Below are positions 57,845-64,000 of a stretch of DNA of 64,000 bases, one piece after another. Under the pieces are notes generated by a model. That model was not told the origin of the DNA. It saw only the letters and a program-made list of their open reading frames with translations, and did not search any database. Each line of letters starts with the position of its first letter. The first letter of the stretch is position 1. Origin of the DNA: Lepiota brunneoincarnata (lineage: Eukaryota; Basidiomycota; Agaricomycetes; Agaricales; Agaricaceae); contig JAEBUN010000014.1 of the NCBI GenBank assembly GCA_023014365.1, forward strand, positions 248,001 to 312,000, in the 5' to 3' direction. The position numbers and the translations under genes were made by a program.

Positions 57845-60800
57845 TTGGTCCAAAGACCTGACTATGCAACCATTCGCAAATTTTTGATTCAGAGGTTCTG
57901 TTTGACACCAGCCCCTCCCAGTTCCCCTCTCTCTTGTAATGTTGTAACTCTCACATCTACTTCAAACAATAAATCCATATATCTTCCTTTAAAGGTGCAG
58001 AGCCTGAGAGAACAAAAAGACGTCCCGCTTATTGCCCTCCTTGACTCCGGAGCTCAAGGAAACTTCATATCAGATGACTTCATCACCGAACATTGTTTAT
58101 GGAAGCAAGAACTTCCCTGAGCAATTAACATGCATAATTTCAATGGATTGAACAATCTAAACAGAATGATTACCCATTATTCTACCTTCCACATGATAAT
58201 TGATGGTCGATTAACTCCCATCACTGCCTACGTCACAGCAACAGGATCGAAACCAATGGTCCTTGGTTTCCCGTGGCTTATTGAAGTCAACCCAAAAATC
58301 GATTGGAAACGCCATACATTTCAATGGAGAAAAGAGAAGAAGTGCAACCACCATCCCAAGTACTTAACATACAACAACCATCTGATTGATATCGCTACTC
58401 TCGCCATGGACCAACTAAATGCATTCAACCCTGAAGGAAAGTTTTCCTATACTCCACACAAACCAATCTATGAACCTCTCCTCGATGAGGACTACGAAGA
58501 GTTCTCTCTAGAATCCGAGATGCGTCAGATCATTAGTATGCCCACTGAACTCACTCACATCAAACTTGAGATCAACTGAACTAGCCAGGCTACAGAACTT
58601 GCGATTAAACACGGAGACAAAAAGATTGATGACCCCACCATTAAGGTTCCCTGCCGATTCCACCAATGGTTGAGTCGTTTCAGCAAGAAGGCTGCTGAAC
58701 AATTCCCTCCCCGACGATCTTATGACCACGCTATCGAATTAAAGCCCAAATTCAAACCCGTCACAATGAAAGCTTACAAGCTTTCCCCAAACCAAGATAA
58801 CTCTTTGAAAGAGTTTATTTCTGAAAACCTCTGTAAAGGTTACATCCACCTGTCAAAATCCCCGATGGCATCCCCGTTCTTCTTTGTCGACAAGAAGGAT
58901 GGCTCACTCCGCCCCTGTCAAGATTACCGCTATGTCAATAAGCATACAGTCAAGAACACATACCGAATCCCGATGGTTACTGAGATTATGGATAAGCTCA
59001 AAGGAGCCCGTATATTTTCCAAACTCGATGTCCATGCTGGATACAACAACATTCGCATCAAGAAAGGAGACAAATGGAAAGGTGCATTCAACACCCTGCT
59101 TGGACTATTTGAACTGACTGTCATGTTCTTTGGAATGTGCAACTCCCCCACAACCTTCCAGGCATTTATGGACGATATCTTAGTGTCCCCGATCCGCAAA
59201 GGAGGAATCGTCGTTTACATGGATGACATACTCATATTTGCTTGCAACCAGGAAGAACACGACCGCATTATGGAAGAAGTTCTCAAGTGTTTGGCCCAGA
59301 ACAACATCTATCTCAAAACTGAGAAATGCGAATTCTACCACGACCATATGGAATACCTTGGCATGATCATCACACCCGATAAAATCAAAATGAACCCTGT
59401 CAAACTAGCTGGAATTGCCCAATGGCCCATACCAAAATGTACCAAAGATGTCCGAAATTTTATAGGATTCTGCAACTTCTACTGGAAATTTATCCACAGC
59501 TATTCCACTATCACCCAACCCCTTAATGCCCTTATGTCGACCAAATGACTATTCAAGTGGACTGATGAATGCCGCGACTCATTTGATGCTTTGAAACTTC
59601 AGTTCTCAAAGCAACCCATGCTTACAATGCCTGATCAATCGAAACCATTCGAAATCGAATGTGACGCTTCAAAATATGCTACCAGAGCTGTACTTTATCA
59701 AACCAACATTAATAATCAACGCCACCCCATGGCTTTCCTATCAAAAACCCTTACGCCTGCCAAACAAAATTACGATATTCACAACCACAAGTTACTCGCC
59801 ATTATCCATGCCCTTGGTGAATGGCGTCATTATCTGGAAGGAGGACCCTTCCCTGTGAAAGTTCATACCGATCACCAAAATCTTACTTATTGGAAGAAAC
59901 CGCAGGATATAAACTGGTGCCAGGCCTGCTGGCATCAATTCCTCTCCTGCTTTAATCTCCAGATCAAGCATGTACCTGGTACAAAAATACCCACTGCCGA
60001 CGCTCTCTCCCAACGTCCCGACCATATCCCTGACAAAGATGAAGACAACAAATCCGTAACAGTATTACCCAAGACCATATTCGTCAACACCATTGACCAA
60101 GAAACCTGTGACAATATACTTCATCATAACAATTACAACCCACATACCACTGAACAGATTACCGCTCTCATGACCGCCCCATACATTCCAACAGACTCCT
60201 GATATTCTGTAACTTGAACCCCAAAAGGTTTAATTGTTACCCATGATGGAAGAACCATCCCACTGGAAAACCTCGAACTCTGCTGACGTATCATATGGAA
60301 ATATCATAATTCCCCCACCGCAGGTCACCCCGGCATTGATATGACCCTTCACGCATTGGAGCATGATTTCTACTGGCCTGGTATGGCCTACCCAAATGTA
60401 TCATATCCGACCACAACCCACGCTTCACTGCGCATTCATTCCAGAAACTGTTAGAACAACTTGAAATAACCCCTGCAATGACCACAGCCTACCACCCTGA
60501 AGCAGATGGAGCAACTGAATGATCGCATCAGGAGACCCAAGCATATCTTTCCATTTTCTGCTCGCATCACCCTGAAAATTGGTCACAGGCCCTCCCTCTC
60601 CTCAAGTTTGCATACAATAGCTGACCGCACGCTTTATGAAAACAAACACTGTTCGAAATCATTATGGGAATACAACCGAAGGCACTTCCCACTGTTCTCC
60701 TTGAAACCGAATCCCCCACTGTCAACAACCACATGGAACTAATTGATTTATACCGTCGAAACGCTAAAACCGCACACAAAGCCGCCATGAAACACATGGA

Positions 60801-61326
60801 AAACTGACACCAATCAAAGTTTACCCTATTCCACAAAAATCAAATGGTTTGGCTTGACGCCCGGAACTTAAATACCCTGTATGTCACATGCAAAATGGCC
60901 CCCAAACATCTCGGACCATTCTGTATCCTCAACATTTTATCCCCTGTTTCATATTGACTCGAACTCCCCAAACATTGGAAAATCCACCCCATATTCCACA
61001 CCCAACTCCTCATGCCGTATACTGAAACCGAAACATATGGACCCAACTATGTCCGACCTCCACCCCTAACAGTTGAAGGCGAACAAGTGTACGAAATTGA
61101 AGCCATACTAAACCACCAAAAACAACAAAACTGCCTTGAATACCTAGTCAAATGGCTCGGATGGCCTGAATCTGAAAATACCTGGGAACCTGAGTCTCAC
61201 TTTAAATCAGTACCTGATGAAATCAGACCTGAAACTCTGGATGGAAAAGTTATCCCTGAAACGGAAGATGAAGGAGATGCAGTAGCATTTCTGATGGAGT
61301 ATAAGCGACTCAAAGGACTCGACTGA
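57845..61326 (+). pseudogene. pol: Gypsy pol (second element): protease, RT, RNase H, integrase remnant, chromodomain
   Basis: The protease has LLDSGAQGNFIS and VLGFPWL, separated by a TGA at 58118-58120. RT retains its catalytic residues (KLDVHAGYNNI and YMDDILIF, 58970-59240). TGA codons at 58577-58579 and 59546-59548 separate it from protease and RNase H. RNase H keeps ECDASKYA and HTDHQNL, but the usual D-K-E-L-L-A reads N-H-K-L-L-A, so a catalytic Glu is gone. Integrase starts with HPGIDMTLHALEHDFYWPGM and jumps to DHNPRFTAHSFQ; the CxxC half of its zinc finger and the first catalytic Asp are deleted near 60395. The C-terminal chromodomain is intact (YEIEAILNH, EYLVKWLGWPESENTWEP) and ends at 61324-61326. 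Confidence 0.9.
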
Positions 61327-61435
61327 AACGACAAAAACATGCCTGTTATTTGTTCTCTTAAAGCCACAAAGAAACCACGTCATTCTTGCCACCACCCCTA
61401 CCGTAAATAAATCACACCGCCTCATTAACAGCACA

Positions 61436-62524
61436 ATGCCTTCCTCCGTCCAATCTCTCCCATCCGAATCCGCTCTTATTTCTACCCCACCTACATTAGA
61501 TGGAACAACCAGGTCCTCATCCGCACAACCCGACTCCAACCGCATCCTATACCAATTCCTCGTCGAAAGCGCTCTCAACACCACTGAAGACACACTGCCC
61601 TCACACTACATACCACAACAGACCACTTCCCCCAGTCCCGTTCCACCCATCGCTGAAACACCAACCGCCGTCCCCGCTCCCCCACTTGTTGCTACCATTA
61701 GCGACTATATTAATGAAGTCAACAGTGCCTCTACCCTTGTCCTTTCACTTCTTATCACACCAACGCCAGCAGTATCAACAGAAGTACATGATGGCTTCTT
61801 CCAACTCCATGAAAACCTCCTCTGCTTCTGCAGCCTCAAACAAAGTGTTGAAAGAGTCAAGGAAGCAAATCAAAACACATTTAACCGCCTGTGGGCCAAC
61901 CCTACCTTCCACCAAATCTTCACCGAGCATTGCAGCTCCATGACCGGTATACGGGTTGCGCCCACAATCCCTAGTCCAATTCAACCTACGCCAACCGACA
62001 GACCGGCATGACAAGTCCCCGTTCACTCAACCCACCAACGAATTCGACCTGAACAACCTCCAAGCCCTACTACCCTGCCTATTATCGTACCCCCCACCTC
62101 CGCACCACCACCCTGAACTCAACGACAAACAGTGGACAAATTCACCCAATGAATGGAAGCCCATCAACAGCAGGAAACCCACCCCTTACCCCAAAGACCC
62201 CCTCAACATTGTACCACCCCCACCATCACACCCCAAGCCGCAACAACCCATTCATACGATGTTGGAAGAAATCGCTGTTTTGAGTGCCATCAAATTGGCC
62301 ACTGGGCACACAGTTGCCCCCAATACACCTGCTGCCACTGCAACCGCTCTGTGCCTGGACATTACATGTGAACTTGCCCCATCTATCACCAAAACCAACA
62401 AAATGCTGCGCTTGAAAGGACAGCGCAACGCTATCCCAATACCTTTGGACGAACATATGATATCATTGGCGATGGCCAATATAATGACTATGACTATGCC
62501 TACGATGGTTATGGCTACGACTAG
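61436..62524 (+). pseudogene. Sense accessory ORF of Gypsy element with two zinc knuckles
   Basis: One frame from the ATG at 61436 to the TAG at 62522-62524 (362 codons) has no frameshift but four TGA codons (62009, 62114, 62150, 62369). The N-terminal half is Ser/Thr/Pro-rich with one helical segment (residues about 115-180, FQLHENLLCF, NQNTFNRLW). The C-terminal third has CFECHQIGHWAHSC followed by C-x2-C...GH...C (CCHCNRSVPGHYM, TGA, TCP), two zinc knuckles in tandem. A Tyr/Asp/Gly tail ends it. It lies between pol and the 3' LTR, 110 bases after the pol stop. A nucleic-acid-binding role is inferred from the knuckles only. Confidence 0.72.
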
Positions 62525-62611
62525 AAATGACTACTTCTGCAATCCATACCTGATGCCTGTACCCCGCCACTTGTTGGCTTCGAAACAGAGTTTGAAGATT
62601 AGAAGGGGTAA

Positions 62612-62963
62612 TGTTACTGTTTTTCTTCTTACATGCCCACCTGTCTATTTTCGCTTATCACATGTCACCGCCTGCTGTCAGCACTCAGTTATATTTACTT
62701 ATCACATGCCACTGCTCATCTATAGTTAGTTCACCTTTGGCTTGTGATTTCCATTCATTCGCATGTGATTCTCGCCTTTATCACATGCCAATTGCCCCAG
62801 TAGTATATATAGACCTAGATATTACTTGTAATCTCTAGCTTTGTCTTATTATACACAGTATTTGTTCCTGCTCTTTGGCATCGCCTTAGACTTGCTCACA
62901 CTACTCAACAGTTAACTTATCGTTAATCACATTGAGCCTTGCAGATGCCTAACCAGCGTAACA
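62612..62963 (+). repeat. Gypsy 3' LTR (second element)
   Basis: 352 bp, preceded by the purine tract AGAAGGGGTAA (62601-62611), the probable polypurine tract. Confidence 0.92.
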
Positions 62964-63171
62964 GAGCTCAAGGAATGGAACTTTGATTATTTTATTGCCA
63001 ATATAAACACTTTTTATAACATAGTACAAAAAAGTTCAAGTTTGAACCTGTTCGAACCCTGAACTGAATCTTCTGAACTGAGTTCAGGAGGTTCAGTTCA
63101 GGTTCAGGTTCAGGCTCAGGCTCAGGCTGAGGGGGTGCTGAACTGAACTGAACTGAACTTTGGCACCCCTA

Positions 63172-64000
63172 GTGGGAAGAGCTGGGCATACCAATGAGAT
63201 CTGATCATACTATGATTATGGAGTCTGCTAATGCCTCTAAGAACACTACTATAGGCCTCCAAAAGGACCTCCCAGTCCACATCAACACTTCAACCTTCTA
63301 TATCCAAGCTCAAGTTGTCAAAAATGCCTCTTATGAGGTTTTGCTTGGTCACCCCTTCCTTACGCTATCAAACTCAGTCACCCACCACTTCCTGGATAGC
63401 AACTCAAGCATTACCCTCACTGACTCCAACACTCTATCTGTTATCACCATCCCCACCTGGCCTCGCATCCATCCTGCATCAACTGCACAGGGTTTTTGAG
63501 TATTGATGATTCACCACTTAGCTGAGGAGATCCGACCACCACTCCAACCCAGTCTTACCATATACCCCCAATCTCCATCTCCCCTCTTTCATGCTATATG
63601 ATCTCTCCACTTGCATTCATATCTGCCCCTTTTGAACCTGTCCAGTTGATTAAAGATATTTTCAAACTCTCCCTTACTGAAATAGAGCCTAATAGTATTA
63701 CCCCACCAGACATATCTAATTTCACATACAAGAAAGTTGCTAATCACATCAAACCTGTTGCTATAACCCTACCTGAGAACTTCTGTATAGTTTGACATAT
63801 CCCCTCTGATCCTCTCACTTCCTTAACAACACTTCCAACTCACCCACCTGATTTCTCACCTGGAGAACAATTTACAGAAGAACAAAAGAATGCTATGCAG
63901 GTAAACAAGGACAGTTTTTTATGGCCCAAAGAAGAGAAGCTCATACATCACCTTATCAAGCTCCAAAAATTTGCATTCACATGGGATGACTCTGAAAAGG
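63172..64000 (+). pseudogene. Gypsy pol fragment: protease to RT-proximal region, runs off window
   Basis: Text starting EELGIPMRSDHTMIMESANA, then VLLGHPFLTLSN and an ITIPTWPRIHP stretch, is the retroviral-type protease region of another basidiomycete Gypsy lineage. It ends in a TGA at 63497-63499. After a frame change, 63598-63795 continues (KKVANHIKPVAITLPENF) across a TGA to THPPDFSPGEQFTEEQ and FLWPKEEKLIHHL, the linker that normally precedes RT. The left end abuts the hAT right terminus at 63171. The corresponding upstream half was not found left of 52721, so the hAT junction may not be a simple insertion. Confidence 0.72.

Larger units (their letters stand above)
55618..62963 (+). mobile_element. 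Gypsy (Ty3, chromodomain) retrotransposon in hAT copy 2
   Basis: 7346 bp with 352-bp LTRs and a perfect target duplication GAGCT (55613-55617 and 62964-62968). Removing it restores the hAT codons for WELKEW. Order: gag, protease, RT, RNase H, integrase remnant, chromodomain, and a further sense ORF with zinc knuckles. LTRs differ at about 20 of 352 positions (about 5.7%), nearly all transitions, so it is older than the Gypsy at 3373-11251. Many TGA stops and an integrase deletion disable it. Confidence 0.94.
52721..63171 (+). mobile_element. hAT DNA transposon, copy 2: internally deleted, with nested Tc1 and Gypsy
   Basis: Left end TAGGGGTGCCGAAGTTCAG at 52721 and right end CTGAACTTTGGCACCCCTA at 63171, same family as 40141-46578. 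Of the transposase only the last codons remain, split by the Gypsy: KTGLLDGGAEAKEWE at about 55570-55617 and LKEWNFD after 62964. Most of the transposase body is missing. A Tc1 element occupies 53945-55546. The stretch 53150-53480 holds an unassigned open text (LGPFLNALG, CRASGPTALLQ in different frames). No 8-bp target duplication is evident. Confidence 0.8.

Noticed and set aside
56173..57861. Single intact 562-codon gag
   Set aside because: The last 160 residues are out of frame; the zinc knuckle is encoded in another frame.

Overview
The window looks like repeat-rich accessory DNA from a filamentous basidiomycete, probably an Agaricomycete. The evidence is short GT-AG introns (about 47-105 nt), nested Copia, Gypsy (chromodomain), Tc1/mariner and hAT elements, and host families typical of mushrooms: a ubiquitin-like ULD_2-type protein, a DUF5648-type secreted protein and tandem membrane glycoproteins. 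I recognised no tRNA, rRNA or CRISPR array. Almost every host gene except one is broken.

Layout. 0-15 kb: a DUF5648-type gene is split in frame by a defective Copia element (2724-14483). That element was in turn hit by a Gypsy element (3373-11251, minus strand), a solo LTR (11994-12514) and a 0.7-kb insert (12910-13607). 15.7-19.2 kb: two tandem paralogous membrane-glycoprotein genes on the minus strand, each with one in-frame TGA. 20.3-21.9 kb: a Tc1/mariner element. 22.9-31.8 kb: three diverged copies of one non-coding or relic segment. 31.8-36.8 kb: a spliced gene with a helical N-terminus and a ULD_2-like domain plus zinc ribbon. 37.2-38.7 kb: a decayed DGK1-like lipid kinase, convergent to it. 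40.1-46.6 kb: a hAT element carrying a Tc1 copy, a solo LTR and a minisatellite. 47.0-49.1 kb: a copia-type LTR with primer site, and a relic of a second hAT. 51.2-52.1 kb: a P-loop NTPase pseudogene. 52.7-63.2 kb: a second, internally deleted hAT holding a third Tc1 and a chromodomain Gypsy. 63.2-64 kb: the protease/RT-proximal part of another Gypsy.

The most remarkable locus is the 31.8-36.8 kb gene. After 402 ordinary codons it continues as a run of about 49 exons, each apparently exactly 3 nt long, separated by 57-78-nt introns. Thirty-nine of them sit in an exact 71-bp tandem array (68-nt intron plus a 3-nt exon). In that array the exon triplet takes only five values (GAG, AGA, CTT, TCG, TTG) while the intron-like part is nearly uniform. 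The next nine lie between introns that are not repeats of each other, yet the AG-NNN-GT spacing is kept every time. Phase is maintained to a terminal exon with a stop codon. The charged, leucine-rich tail would be encoded one amino acid per exon, in a form that can gain or lose codons by unequal exchange of intron units.

A second theme is decay by C-to-T change. The Gypsy LTR pair differs almost only at CpG sites, many disabling stops are TGA at places where arginine is expected, and the RT active-site Asp codon of the youngest Gypsy has become Asn at a CpG. This fits cytosine methylation of repeats followed by deamination.
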